The notes beneath the pieces were generated by a model, which was given only the letters and a program-made list of their open reading frames with translations, was not told the origin of the DNA and did not search any database. From NCBI GenBank assembly GCA_947500755.1, contig CANMTO010000003.1:1-64000 (forward strand): a DNA stretch of 64,000 nt. Reading direction: 5' to 3'. A program made the position numbers and the translations under genes. How positions within the stretch are numbered: position 1 is the first letter of the stretch; every line of letters starts with the position of its first letter. Below, one piece after another: positions 9,164 through 18,038 of this stretch. The stretch comes from Flavobacteriales bacterium. GTDB taxonomy: Bacteria; Bacteroidota; Bacteroidia; Flavobacteriales_D; Crocinitomicaceae.

Positions 9164-9424
9164 TTACTGATTCAAGGTATTTAACCTTTCCAGAAGCATT
9201 TCGGATTTCTGATCAAAGTCGGTGACAATCGCTTTAAAATCAGCTTTTGTTTTCCCTGAATTCATGCGAGAAAGCAACTGGTTGTAGGTAGAAATCACCT
9301 CTTCAATTAACCCCTCTGCTGCTTCCGCTTTATCGTCGTTAACTTCTTGAACATAGATACACTCATCAATCACATCAATGATCATTGCATTGATTTGTTT
9401 TTTTAACGTTCGTTTATTGGCCAT
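9164..9424 (-). CDS. Conserved small helical protein, unknown function
   Basis: An 86-residue, soluble, strongly charged and predicted all-helical protein (ANKRTLKKQINAMIIDVIDE at the N-terminus, KADFKAIVTDFDQKSEMLLE near the C-terminus). No signal peptide or recognisable motif. I recognise the type as a small protein common in Bacteroidota but cannot assign a function. It is upstream of the acyl-CoA synthetase on the same strand and divergent from the rRNA methylase gene. Confidence 0.7.
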   Translation of the reverse strand: MANKRTLKKQINAMIIDVIDECIYVQEVNDDKAEAAEGLIEEVISTYNQLLSRMNSGKTKADFKAIVTDFDQKSEMLLERLNTLNQ

Positions 9425-9483
9425 CGTGTGTTTTTTCCAAATATATTCATTTTAATCGTACCAAAGCGCCCGAAGTAAATCGC

Positions 9484-9491
9484 TACTTTTG
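9484..9491 (+). promoter_or_regulatory. Bacteroidota -7 promoter element ahead of the methylase gene
   Basis: TACTTTTG fits TAnnTTTG and ends 4 nt before the GTG start at 9496, another near-leaderless arrangement. Confidence 0.5.
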
Positions 9492-9495
9492 TACG

Positions 9496-10668
9496 GTGAT
9501 TCAAATCATAACATTAAAGAAAGGAAAAGAAGCTTCCCTGCTCAGAAAACACCCTTGGGTATTTTCAGGGGCCATTGCTTCGAACTGTGAAGCATTAGAG
9601 GATGGGGCACTGGTTTCTGTCCATGGATGGAATGGCACCTTCTTAGCCAAGGGGCACTTTCAGCATGGATCAATCGCCATTCGGATTCTATCCTTTAGCA
9701 ACGAGGAACTCGATCAAACATTTTGGAACCTCCGTTTAAATGGAATGATTGAGTTACGAAAAAACCTGGGTTTATTATCGCACACAAATTCCATTTTCAG
9801 AATTTGCCACGGTGAAGGGGACGAATTGCCGGGATTAATCATTGACTATTATACAGGAGTAGCGGTTATTCAATGCCACTCCATTGGAATGATACAACAT
9901 CTCAAGGAAATAACAGAAGCGCTAAGAATTACCCTTGGGGAATCATTAAGCGCCGTATATCATAAATCTTCAGAGACTTTACCTAAAAGACACGAAGTGC
10001 GCGACGAATATTTGTACGGCCAAGCTACAACGCCACACCGCGCCATGGAGGATGGAATCACCTATGCCATTGACTGGGTTCAAGGACAAAAAACCGGATT
10101 TTTTATCGATCAGCGAGACAATCGGACGCTACTGGGTCAATTATCTAAAGGAAAAAAAGTGCTCAATGCATTCTGTTACTCTGGCGGATTCAGTTTACAA
10201 GCGTTAAAACACGACGCAACCATGGTCTATTCCTTAGACAGCTCTCAGAAAGCCATTGCCTTAGTTGCTGAAAATGTTGCGATTAATGGATTTCAAGACC
10301 GACATGTTTCTGTGGTGGCCGATGCGATGGAATTTATGAAAGATTTACCGGAAGCCTTCGATATCATCATTTTAGATCCTCCTGCCTTTGCGAAGCACCT
10401 GGACAAAAAACACAAAGCGGTGCAGGGATATAAACGGTTAAATGCTCATGCATTGAGGCAAATAAAACCCGGTGGCATGTTAGTTACCTTCTCCTGTTCT
10501 CAAGTAATTGATAAGGCTTTATTCAATCACACGATCATCTCTGCAGCGATTGAATCTAACCGAAAAGTAAAAATACTCTATCAATTACATCAACCTGCAG
10601 ACCATCCAATTGGTGCCTTTCATCCAGAAGGTGAATATTTAAAAGGGTTAGTGGTTTATGTCGAGTAA
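9496..10668 (+). CDS. Class I SAM-dependent rRNA methyltransferase (RlmI/RlmL-like, PUA domain)
   Basis: A 390-residue protein with an N-terminal PUA domain (LKKGKEASLLRKHPWVFSGA) that binds RNA, and a C-terminal Rossmann methyltransferase. Motif I is LNAFCYSGGFSLQAL and motif IV is IILDPPAFAK, typical of the 23S rRNA m5C1962 methylase RlmI; the exact target base is an inference. GTG at 9496 is the only start that keeps the whole PUA domain. It overlaps the downstream MATE gene by 11 nt. Confidence 0.9.
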   Translation: MIQIITLKKGKEASLLRKHPWVFSGAIASNCEALEDGALVSVHGWNGTFLAKGHFQHGSIAIRILSFSNEELDQTFWNLRLNGMIELRKNLGLLSHTNSIFRICHGEGDELPGLIIDYYTGVAVIQCHSIGMIQHLKEITEALRITLGESLSAVYHKSSETLPKRHEVRDEYLYGQATTPHRAMEDGITYAIDWVQGQKTGFFIDQRDNRTLLGQLSKGKKVLNAFCYSGGFSLQALKHDATMVYSLDSSQKAIALVAENVAINGFQDRHVSVVADAMEFMKDLPEAFDIIILDPPAFAKHLDKKHKAVQGYKRLNAHALRQIKPGGMLVTFSCSQVIDKALFNHTIISAAIESNRKVKILYQLHQPADHPIGAFHPEGEYLKGLVVYVE

Positions 10669-11998
10669 TCTCTTACCCTTAACGTATAAGTCTATCCTGA
10701 GTGTAGCCTTACCGATGATGGTTTCTGGATTCATCCAATCGATCGTGCTCATTACGGATTCTGCATTCATAAGTAGGTATAGTATTGAAGGGTTTGATGC
10801 GGTAGGCAATGCTGGATTGGCATATATCACCTTTTACATGATGATGCTTGGAATGTCTGATGGCGCTCAAATCCTCATGGCGAGGAGAATTGGTGAGTCA
10901 AGATCAGACCAACTGGGCAGAATTCTCAATGCAACATGGATTATACTTGGGATACTTGCCGTGATATTTTTTGTCGTACTTACCCTCTATATTCCCTCAT
11001 GGATTAGCTCCTATTCGTTGAATCAGGAGGTAGCAAGGTTACAAGGTGAATTCCTTCAACATCGGTCATTTGCCTTATTCTTTTGCATGATTACTTTAGG
11101 ATTTCAGTCATTTTATCTAGCACGTGGAAAATCTTGGGTGGTATTAATTTCCGCCATAATAACTGCTAGTATGAACATCCTGTTTGATTATCTGCTCATC
11201 TTTGGTATAGGAATATTTCCAGAAATGGGTGTGGCTGGTGCGGCGACTGCCTCGTCGATCGCGGATGGATTGGGAATGGTGTTTTTGGTGATATTTACCA
11301 TTGGTTCAAAAGAAAACAAATCGTACAACTTATTTGGAAGCATAAAAGGGGTTTGGTTTGAGCTAAAGGAATTAATTAGTATCGGAACTCCCCTATTGCT
11401 TCAAGGCTTCTCTGCCCTATTCACGTGGACCTTGTTTTTCACGTGGATTGAACAAATGGGAAAATATCAACTTACTGTGTCACAAAACATACGATCCATT
11501 TACTTTTTGGCTTTTGTTCCAATCTGGGGCTTTGCCGGAACAACCAAAACGTATATTTCTCAATACATAGGAGCGGCAAAGCAACAAGAGCTAACACGAA
11601 TTCAACGCCGCATACAGCTGCTTACACTCCTATTTATGTTGTTAACCTTTCATGGTGCAATTTTCTATCCGGAAACCTTGATATCCATCATTAACCCCCA
11701 CGAGCAATACCTTAAAGACAGCAGTGCTATTCTTCGACTTATTGCAGGTTCTATCTTGTTATATGCACTCGTATCCGTTTATTTCCAAACCATTCATGGA
11801 AGTGGAAATACCGTAGCATCAATGACCATCGAAATAATCTCTGTTGGGATTTATACGCTGAGTGTGTATCTGTTTATTAAAGTTTGGGCCTTCGATATTT
11901 ATCATGTTTGGACCGTTGAATATATCTATTTTGGCACCATGGGACTTTTATCCTATTTATATTTAACCTTATTTTCTTGGAACAATAAACGTATTTAA
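10658..11998 (+). CDS. MATE family efflux transporter
   Basis: A 446-residue membrane protein with about 12 hydrophobic helices in two homologous halves, as in Na+ or H+-coupled multidrug and toxin extrusion proteins. The N-terminal SILSVALPMMVSGFIQSIV and MGVAGAATASSIADGLGMV segments resemble helices of that family. Substrate unknown. It starts inside the end of the methylase gene and its stop is directly followed by the fmt ATG, so the three are probably cotranscribed. Confidence 0.88.
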   Translation: MSSNLLPLTYKSILSVALPMMVSGFIQSIVLITDSAFISRYSIEGFDAVGNAGLAYITFYMMMLGMSDGAQILMARRIGESRSDQLGRILNATWIILGILAVIFFVVLTLYIPSWISSYSLNQEVARLQGEFLQHRSFALFFCMITLGFQSFYLARGKSWVVLISAIITASMNILFDYLLIFGIGIFPEMGVAGAATASSIADGLGMVFLVIFTIGSKENKSYNLFGSIKGVWFELKELISIGTPLLLQGFSALFTWTLFFTWIEQMGKYQLTVSQNIRSIYFLAFVPIWGFAGTTKTYISQYIGAAKQQELTRIQRRIQLLTLLFMLLTFHGAIFYPETLISIINPHEQYLKDSSAILRLIAGSILLYALVSVYFQTIHGSGNTVASMTIEIISVGIYTLSVYLFIKVWAFDIYHVWTVEYIYFGTMGLLSYLYLTLFSWNNKRI

Positions 11999-12943
11999 AT
12001 GGGATTACGGATCGTATTTATGGGGACCCCGGAATTTGCAAGCCACATGCTTAATGGTTTAATTTCGTCAACTCATACGGTAGTTGGAGTGGTTACGGTG
12101 GCTGATAAACCCGCAGGAAGAGGGCAGCAACTTAAAGCAAGTGCTGTTAAAGTAAGGGCGGGCGAAGCCGGTATTCCAATCCTACAACCTAACTCATTGA
12201 AGGACGAGGCCTTCCTGTCGGAATTGGGTGCTTTTAATGCCGATGTATTTGTGGTTGTTGCATTCAGAATGTTACCCGCTGTGGTTTGGCAGATGCCTCC
12301 TAAAGGAACCATAAACCTCCATGCTTCCTGCCTACCCGCCTATCGCGGTGCAGCACCCATCAATTGGGCGATCATTAACGGGGAAACAAAGACTGGATTA
12401 ACGACATTTTTCATTAACGAAGCGATAGACTGCGGAGCGATATTAAACCAGTGCTTTCTCGATATTACGCCCGGATTAACGGCCGGAGCATTGCACGACC
12501 GCATGCTTGACCCTGGGGTGAACTTAATCAAAGAGACCCTTGAAGCCATTGAATTCAATAAGGCACAATCCATTCCTCAAGCGAGTAGTGCTTCAGAAAA
12601 GGAGGCTCCGAAACTCACTAAACTCAACACCCGAATAGCATTTAGCCATACAGGTGAAGAAATCACGAATCTCGTGAATGGATTAAATCCGTATCCAAGC
12701 GCCTATTGTATATTAAAGCACAACCCATCGCAGCGCTTGATGAATTTTAAAATATTTAGCGGCGTGTTTATCGCGGAAAAACACCCTCGCGAGGGGCTTT
12801 CTTCGAATAAAGATGGATTACTCTTCCCGTGTAAGGATGGATATTTCTGTGTGCAAACACTTCAAATGGAAGGAAAGCGCCTCATGAATCACAAAGAATT
12901 CTTAGCAGGGAACGATATAAGTCAATTTACAGTGAGTATATGA
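11999..12943 (+). CDS. fmt: Methionyl-tRNA formyltransferase
   Basis: A 314-residue enzyme that formylates the initiator Met-tRNA using 10-formyl-THF. The signature NLHASCLPAYRGAAPINWAI holds the catalytic Asn and His, and IDCGAIL holds the catalytic Asp. KPAGRGQQLKASAVK and the C-terminal OB-like domain are as expected; full length fits the family. The ATG follows the MATE stop codon with no gap, suggesting translational coupling. Confidence 0.96.
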   Translation: MGLRIVFMGTPEFASHMLNGLISSTHTVVGVVTVADKPAGRGQQLKASAVKVRAGEAGIPILQPNSLKDEAFLSELGAFNADVFVVVAFRMLPAVVWQMPPKGTINLHASCLPAYRGAAPINWAIINGETKTGLTTFFINEAIDCGAILNQCFLDITPGLTAGALHDRMLDPGVNLIKETLEAIEFNKAQSIPQASSASEKEAPKLTKLNTRIAFSHTGEEITNLVNGLNPYPSAYCILKHNPSQRLMNFKIFSGVFIAEKHPREGLSSNKDGLLFPCKDGYFCVQTLQMEGKRLMNHKEFLAGNDISQFTVSI

Positions 12944-12997
12944 TCTTTTATCGGCTTATGATGTTTTCTTTTTAAATAATGTTATTTTTATCCTTGA

Positions 12998-13351
12998 ATG
13001 TCAGATTTCAAATCAAATAGGAAGGAACTTGATGAAGAGTTGGAGAAATTCATGCGATTGCTTGAAGATTTACTTCCTCATTATCATCATTTACTGAACA
13101 AAGAACCGCTCACATCTAAAGAGCTAAAGCGTTTGGGAGAAATTGAACATTATTTAATTGGCGTAAATGCAAAGATCCTTGAAATCAAAAAACGCCTAGA
13201 GCAGGACCTATTTGGGAAATCCTTAGATGTGTATTATAAAACGAAAAGAGAGGCGATTTCGGGAAATCCGCATGCTAAACTAAAATTAGAACGCATGAGG
13301 GATTCTTTTTCGGAGGCGCTGCAGGGTGGTGAAATCTTCAATTTCAATTGA
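12998..13351 (+). CDS. Conserved helical hypothetical protein
   Basis: A 117-residue soluble protein dominated by charged helices (KELDEELEKFMRLLEDLL, then SKELKRLGEIEHYLIG), without signal peptide or known motif. A TATTTTTA promoter-like word at 12983-12990 ends 7 nt before the ATG. It lies between fmt and gpsA, about 36 bp before the latter. Function unknown. Confidence 0.7.
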   Translation: MSDFKSNRKELDEELEKFMRLLEDLLPHYHHLLNKEPLTSKELKRLGEIEHYLIGVNAKILEIKKRLEQDLFGKSLDVYYKTKREAISGNPHAKLKLERMRDSFSEALQGGEIFNFN

Positions 13352-13376
13352 TTTCAATTGATTTCTTAAGAATCAT

Positions 13377-13384
13377 TAACTTTG
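13377..13384 (+). promoter_or_regulatory. Bacteroidota -7 promoter element for gpsA
   Basis: TAACTTTG fits TAnnTTTG and ends 3 nt before the ATG at 13388. Because the in-frame TTG at 13382 lies inside this word, it is unlikely to be the true start. Confidence 0.55.
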
Positions 13385-13387
13385 AAC

Positions 13388-14395
13388 ATGGTTAATACTA
13401 CACAACCGATGCGGATTGGGGTGATTGGAAGTGGAAGCTGGGCCACCGCATTAGTGAAGCTCTTTGCTAACAATCAATCTGAGATTCATTGGTGGGTTCG
13501 TTCCGAAGAATCGATTGCTCACATTCAAGCCTTTAAACACAATCCTAAATACCTGCAATCTGCGGAGCTCGATATTTCAACCTTAAGGTTAAGTAGCTCC
13601 TTAATCGAAGTAATTACAGCAAGTGACTGTTTGGTAGTTGCCGTTCCTGCCGCATTCATTCATGAAGTGTTCAAGCAAATTGACCCCCATGTTTTTGAAG
13701 GCAAACGCATTATCTCAGCGGTCAAGGGCATTATTCCAGAATTCAATGCTATCCCTGCACGATATTTTCATAAAAGTTTTGGTATTCCATATTCAGCCAT
13801 TGGAATTATTTGTGGGCCATGTCATGCGGAAGAGGTTGCATTAGAAAGGCTTTCGTATTTAACCGTGGGTTGCGACGATATCGCACTCGCAGAGCAAGTT
13901 GCTCAATCACTGCGCTGCCGATATATAAAAGTAAGTGTAAGTGAAGATTTATTTGGTGCTGAAATTTCTGCCATACTAAAAAATGTATATGCCATTGCCT
14001 CGGGAATATGTGCAGGACTCGGTTACGGGGATAACTTCCAAGCAGTGCTCGTATCCAATGCCATTCAAGAAATTGAGCGCTTTATTGACGTGGTAAATCC
14101 AGTGCATCGAGATGTGAAAAACAGCGCCTACTTGGGGGATTTATTGGTGACGGCCTATTCTAAATTCTCTAGAAACCGAACCTTTGGATTTATGATAGGA
14201 AAAGGGTATTCAGCCAAAACAGCGTCACTTGAAATCGGTATGATTGCTGAAGGGTACTATGCAACCAAAAGCCTTATGGAAATGAACGAAAAGTTTCAGG
14301 TTGAATTACCCATTTTAACCGCCGTTTATCAAATCATATATGCCAATCGATCTGCCAGAAAAACCATGCAAGAATTAGCAGAAAAACTCAGTTAG
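13388..14395 (+). CDS. gpsA: NAD(P)H-dependent glycerol-3-phosphate dehydrogenase
   Basis: A 335-residue enzyme reducing dihydroxyacetone phosphate to glycerol 3-phosphate for phospholipid synthesis. The nucleotide-binding fingerprint is GVIGSGSWATAL; SAVKGI, ILKNVYAIASG and NSAYLGDLLVTAYSKFSRNR are the conserved substrate and catalytic segments. ATG 13388 is chosen over an upstream TTG that overlaps the promoter word. The next gene, an aspartate kinase, starts 2 nt after the stop. Confidence 0.95.
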   Translation: MVNTTQPMRIGVIGSGSWATALVKLFANNQSEIHWWVRSEESIAHIQAFKHNPKYLQSAELDISTLRLSSSLIEVITASDCLVVAVPAAFIHEVFKQIDPHVFEGKRIISAVKGIIPEFNAIPARYFHKSFGIPYSAIGIICGPCHAEEVALERLSYLTVGCDDIALAEQVAQSLRCRYIKVSVSEDLFGAEISAILKNVYAIASGICAGLGYGDNFQAVLVSNAIQEIERFIDVVNPVHRDVKNSAYLGDLLVTAYSKFSRNRTFGFMIGKGYSAKTASLEIGMIAEGYYATKSLMEMNEKFQVELPILTAVYQIIYANRSARKTMQELAEKLS

Positions 14396-14397
14396 CG

Positions 14398-15663
14398 ATG
14401 AAGGTATTTAAATTTGGGGGAGCATCGGTTAAGGATGCAGAAGCCATTAAAAATGTAGGTTCTATTCTGTTGCAGTTTGAGCAAGAACCCTTATTGGTTG
14501 TCGTCTCCGCGATAGGAAAAACTACCAACAAACTGGAAGAATGTCTTACCTATTTACTCGGTCAAGATCAACTGAAATATGACCATAGCGTTCATGCCTT
14601 GCGTGACTTTCATATTGATATTGCCGGCGCCTTGTTTCATGACCATCACGGCAAAGTATTCCGATTTATCGACGACATTTTTGAACAGCTAAAAAATAAA
14701 TTCGACAAACCCCGCGCCGAACAACACTCCTTTGAATATGACCAACTTGTTTCGCTCGGAGAGGTGCTTTCGTCCTTTATCATCAATGAATACGTACTCG
14801 AACTTGGATTAAAATCCGAATGGTTAGATGCCCGCCGTTTAATCCGAACAGACCATCACTATCAGGAAGCCAATATAAATTGGGAGAAAAGTGAGGCACT
14901 TATTACAGCGCTCTTGGAATCTACCGTTGAACAAACCAATACCTTCATCACTCAAGGATTTATTGGGCATACCGCAGAGGGGTTCAGTACGACGCTTGGA
15001 AGAGAAGGTTCTGATTACTCAGCTGCCATCTTCGCGTATTGTACTAACGCCACAGAGGTAACCATTTGGAAGGATGTTCCGGGAATGCTGAACGCAGACC
15101 CGAAGTACTTTGACAACACGACGTTGTTATCAAAAATTTCTTACCGAGAAGCCATAGAATTGGCATACTTCGGAGCGAGTGTTATTCACCCAAAAACCAT
15201 TAAACCGCTTCAAAATAAAAAGATTCCTCTCTACGTAAAAAGTTTTATTGCTCCGGAAGAGGCTGGAACAACGATACAATCTGAAGGAGGGAACGACCAC
15301 TTAATTCCATCTTTTATTGTAAAGAAAAATCAAGTATTGATTACCATCAGTTCCTTAGATTTTTCCTTCATTAATGAAGATGCTTTGGCCAAAATCTTTG
15401 AGGTTTTTTATACCACGCGAATCAAGATTAATCTCATGCAAAATTCCGCTTTGAACTTTTCTGTATTGGTGGATGGGGACAAAGTACATATGGACACACT
15501 GATTAAGCATCTAAACCCCACCTTTACCTGCAAATACAACGAAGGAGTTGAATTAGTCACAATCAGGCATTATAACCAAGCCACGGTGGTTCAAATGACC
15601 GCGAATCGTGAGGTGTTGCTAGAACAGCGCTCCCGTCAAACGGCACGCTTCGTAATCCGATAG
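14398..15663 (+). CDS. Aspartate kinase
   Basis: A 421-residue amino-acid kinase phosphorylating aspartate, the first step to lysine, threonine and methionine. KFGGASVKD at the N-terminus is the kinase signature; GFIGHTAEGFSTTLGREGSD and EVTIWKDVPGMLNADPKY are substrate-binding regions. The C-terminal about 120 residues (from VLITISSLDFSF) look like an ACT-type regulatory region, suggesting feedback control. It is monofunctional, with no homoserine dehydrogenase domain. It follows gpsA by 2 nt. Confidence 0.93.
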   Translation: MKVFKFGGASVKDAEAIKNVGSILLQFEQEPLLVVVSAIGKTTNKLEECLTYLLGQDQLKYDHSVHALRDFHIDIAGALFHDHHGKVFRFIDDIFEQLKNKFDKPRAEQHSFEYDQLVSLGEVLSSFIINEYVLELGLKSEWLDARRLIRTDHHYQEANINWEKSEALITALLESTVEQTNTFITQGFIGHTAEGFSTTLGREGSDYSAAIFAYCTNATEVTIWKDVPGMLNADPKYFDNTTLLSKISYREAIELAYFGASVIHPKTIKPLQNKKIPLYVKSFIAPEEAGTTIQSEGGNDHLIPSFIVKKNQVLITISSLDFSFINEDALAKIFEVFYTTRIKINLMQNSALNFSVLVDGDKVHMDTLIKHLNPTFTCKYNEGVELVTIRHYNQATVVQMTANREVLLEQRSRQTARFVIR

Positions 15664-15705
15664 GAAATACCTTGTTTGTGGTATTAAAAATTGAAATAGT
15701 TAGGG

Positions 15706-15713
15706 TAATTTTA
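15706..15713 (+). promoter_or_regulatory. Promoter-like -7 word ahead of feoA
   Basis: TAATTTTA is a near match to TAnnTTTG (last base differs) and ends 4 nt before the feoA ATG. No Fur-box-like palindrome was recognised nearby. Confidence 0.35.
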
Positions 15714-15717
15714 CAAC

Positions 15718-15951
15718 ATGTTACTCAATGAACTTAAGGTAGGAGAACAAGCCAATATCCTTTTCATTAGCGATGATGTCTTCCGAACCAAATTACTCGA
15801 AATGGGAATTATGCCCGGCACCTTGGTCACCTTGCACTTGAAGGCCCCATTTAAGGGACCAATTGCTTTTTCATACCAAAACACCTTGCTGTCTATCCGC
15901 AACGAAGATGCCCAGCAAATTTCTGTCGATAAACTGAGTTTACAGGCATGA
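15718..15951 (+). CDS. feoA: Ferrous iron transport protein A
   Basis: A 77-residue SH3-like cytoplasmic protein. The conserved LLEMGIMPGTLVTL motif and the hydrophobic C-terminal ISVDKL strand are typical of FeoA, which assists FeoB in Fe2+ uptake. It overlaps feoB by 4 nt (ATGA-type overlap), indicating coupled translation. Confidence 0.93.
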   Translation: MLLNELKVGEQANILFISDDVFRTKLLEMGIMPGTLVTLHLKAPFKGPIAFSYQNTLLSIRNEDAQQISVDKLSLQA

Positions 15952-17888
15952 AAATCGCGCTTTTCGGCAATCCAAATACAGGAAAAAGCACTGTATTTAA
16001 TCTGTTAACCGGATTGAGGCAAAAGATTGGTAATTTCCCTGGCGTTACCGTAGAACAGAAGAGTGGCGTACTTCATATAAAAGGCGCTTCGCATGAACTC
16101 ATTGATGTGCCCGGGGTTTACAGTATTTATCCCTCAAACAAGGAGGAAAAAGTGGTATTCGACCTTCTTTTTAACGCCTCAGAATCAGACAAACCACAGC
16201 TGGGAATCTTAGTAGCCGATGCTTCGAATTTATCGAGAAGCTTATTCTTTTTTAGTCAGTTGATTGACAGTGGGCTCCCCATGGTATTGGTGATTAACAT
16301 GTACGATATCTCCCAAAAAAAAGGCATCAACATTGATTTAGCAGCACTTCAAGCTACGTTTAGCCAAACGCCCATTGTCATAATGAATGCTCGTGTAGGT
16401 TTGGGAAAAGAACGCTTAGTGCAGGCGATTTCAGAACAGCTTAACGCCTTGAAGGTAGAATCGACCAAGGTGACAAACACCCTTAAAAAGTTATCGGATT
16501 TAGCGGGTCAAGAGAAAGAAGCCAATGCCCGAAACACGTATCTCGGAACCATACTCAACAAAGTGATCCAGGTGAAAGAGGTTCCGGTTCGTACCCATCC
16601 ACTGGATCGGTGGTTCACCCATCCAATTGCGGGTTATGTCATCTTTGCTTCCATTCTATTCATTATATTCCAGTTTGTCTTCTCCTTTGCAGCCTTTCCT
16701 ATGGATGCCATCGAACTTGGATTTGAATGGTTAACGCTTTGGCTCAGAGATATCCTGCCTGATGGTCCCTTGTCTGCATTAATTTGTGAGGGAATACTCC
16801 CGGGAATCAGTGGCGTCTTGGTGTTTATCCCTCAAATTGGCATCTTATTTTTCTTTATTGCCCTGTTAGAAGATTCCGGATATCTTGCCCGAGCCGTATT
16901 CCTAATGGACCGTTTGGTTCGCCCCTTCGGCCTCAATGGACGCAGTGTTGTTCCGCTGCTATCCAGCATGGCCTGTGCCATTCCTGGAGTTATGGCCACG
17001 CGGGGAATCCCCAACTACAAGGAGCGATTGATTACCATATTTGTTGCGCCTTTAATGAGTTGCAGTGCTCGGATTCCTGTATTCACCTTACTGATTGGCT
17101 TAGTGATTCCAAAGATGAAATTACTGGGCTTTATACAACTGCAAGGACTCGTGCTCTTGGGTCTATACCTACTGGGAATTGTATCGGCTTTGTTCATTGC
17201 TTGGGTAATGAAATTGATGATTAACCAAGAAAAACGTTCCTATTACCTGATGGAAATTCCAGAATTTAAACGCCCGCTTTGGCGAAATATCTTCCTAACC
17301 GTATTAGAGAAAATCAAGGTGTTTACCACAGAAGCCGGGGGAATAATCCTCGCTATATCCATAGTACTATGGGCACTCGCAAGCTATGGCCCACGGGAGC
17401 AACGACGACAAGCGATACAAGCCTTGAAAACAACAGATACATACATGCAGGTAAGTCAGGAAGAACAAGACGGGTTAAAAAACGCGGTGCTCCTCGAAAA
17501 TTCTTACATCGGAATTGTGGGTAAAGGCATTGAGCCAATGATTAAACCCATTGGGTATGATTGGAAAATCGGAATAGCCTTGATTACCTCATTTGCTGCA
17601 CGTGAAGTTTTCGTAGGTTCATTGTCAACAATATACGCCAATGGAGGATCGGGCAATGACCTAAAACTAAGCTCCAAACTAAAACAACAAAAAAATCCAG
17701 ATGGGACTTTAGTGTTTTCTTTGCGTTCAGGAATTTCATTGATGGTGTTTTATGTATATGCCATGCAATGCCTTTCTACCCTCGCGATTGTTAAGCGGGA
17801 AACAAAATCTTGGAAATGGCCGTTGTTACAGGTGCTATTTTTTGGACTGATGGCCTATGCGGGTGCGTGGATTTGTTTTAATATTTGA
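15948..17888 (+). CDS. feoB: Ferrous iron transport protein B
   Basis: A 646-residue inner-membrane Fe2+ transporter. The N-terminal G domain has G1 GNPNTGKS (7-14), G3 DVPGVYS and G4 NMYD. The membrane part includes two Gate-type repeats with the conserved Cys-bearing segments SSMACAIPGVMATRG and MSCSARIPVF. Slightly shorter than E. coli FeoB but normal for Bacteroidota. A 41-aa Cys-rich membrane protein follows within 25 nt. Confidence 0.96.
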   Translation: MKIALFGNPNTGKSTVFNLLTGLRQKIGNFPGVTVEQKSGVLHIKGASHELIDVPGVYSIYPSNKEEKVVFDLLFNASESDKPQLGILVADASNLSRSLFFFSQLIDSGLPMVLVINMYDISQKKGINIDLAALQATFSQTPIVIMNARVGLGKERLVQAISEQLNALKVESTKVTNTLKKLSDLAGQEKEANARNTYLGTILNKVIQVKEVPVRTHPLDRWFTHPIAGYVIFASILFIIFQFVFSFAAFPMDAIELGFEWLTLWLRDILPDGPLSALICEGILPGISGVLVFIPQIGILFFFIALLEDSGYLARAVFLMDRLVRPFGLNGRSVVPLLSSMACAIPGVMATRGIPNYKERLITIFVAPLMSCSARIPVFTLLIGLVIPKMKLLGFIQLQGLVLLGLYLLGIVSALFIAWVMKLMINQEKRSYYLMEIPEFKRPLWRNIFLTVLEKIKVFTTEAGGIILAISIVLWALASYGPREQRRQAIQALKTTDTYMQVSQEEQDGLKNAVLLENSYIGIVGKGIEPMIKPIGYDWKIGIALITSFAAREVFVGSLSTIYANGGSGNDLKLSSKLKQQKNPDGTLVFSLRSGISLMVFYVYAMQCLSTLAIVKRETKSWKWPLLQVLFFGLMAYAGAWICFNI

Positions 17889-17912
17889 TGAAAAAATCGC
17901 TAATATTGACCT

Positions 17913-18038
17913 ATGATTCAACCATTATTCGTTTCCATACTAATACTTACCTCAATTGGATTCCTTGTGTGGAAGTTCTTTTTGCGAAAGAAAGCATGTA
18001 ATTCATGTGCGATTAATACAAAAAAAATCCCTAAGTAA
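17913..18038 (+). CDS. FeoB-associated Cys-rich membrane protein
   Basis: A 41-residue ORF with one N-terminal transmembrane helix (PLFVSILILTSIGFLVWKFF) followed by a short basic tail RKKACNSCAINTKK containing a CxxC pair. Small proteins of exactly this layout directly follow feoB in many bacteria and are annotated as FeoB-associated Cys-rich membrane proteins; the role in iron uptake is unproven. A TAATATTG word ends 4 nt before its ATG. Its stop overlaps the corA start by one base (TAATG). Confidence 0.85.
   Translation: MIQPLFVSILILTSIGFLVWKFFLRKKACNSCAINTKKIPK

Noticed and set aside
13382-13387. Upstream TTG start for gpsA
   Set aside because: It lies within the TAACTTTG promoter word, and ATG 13388 gives a normal N-terminus.
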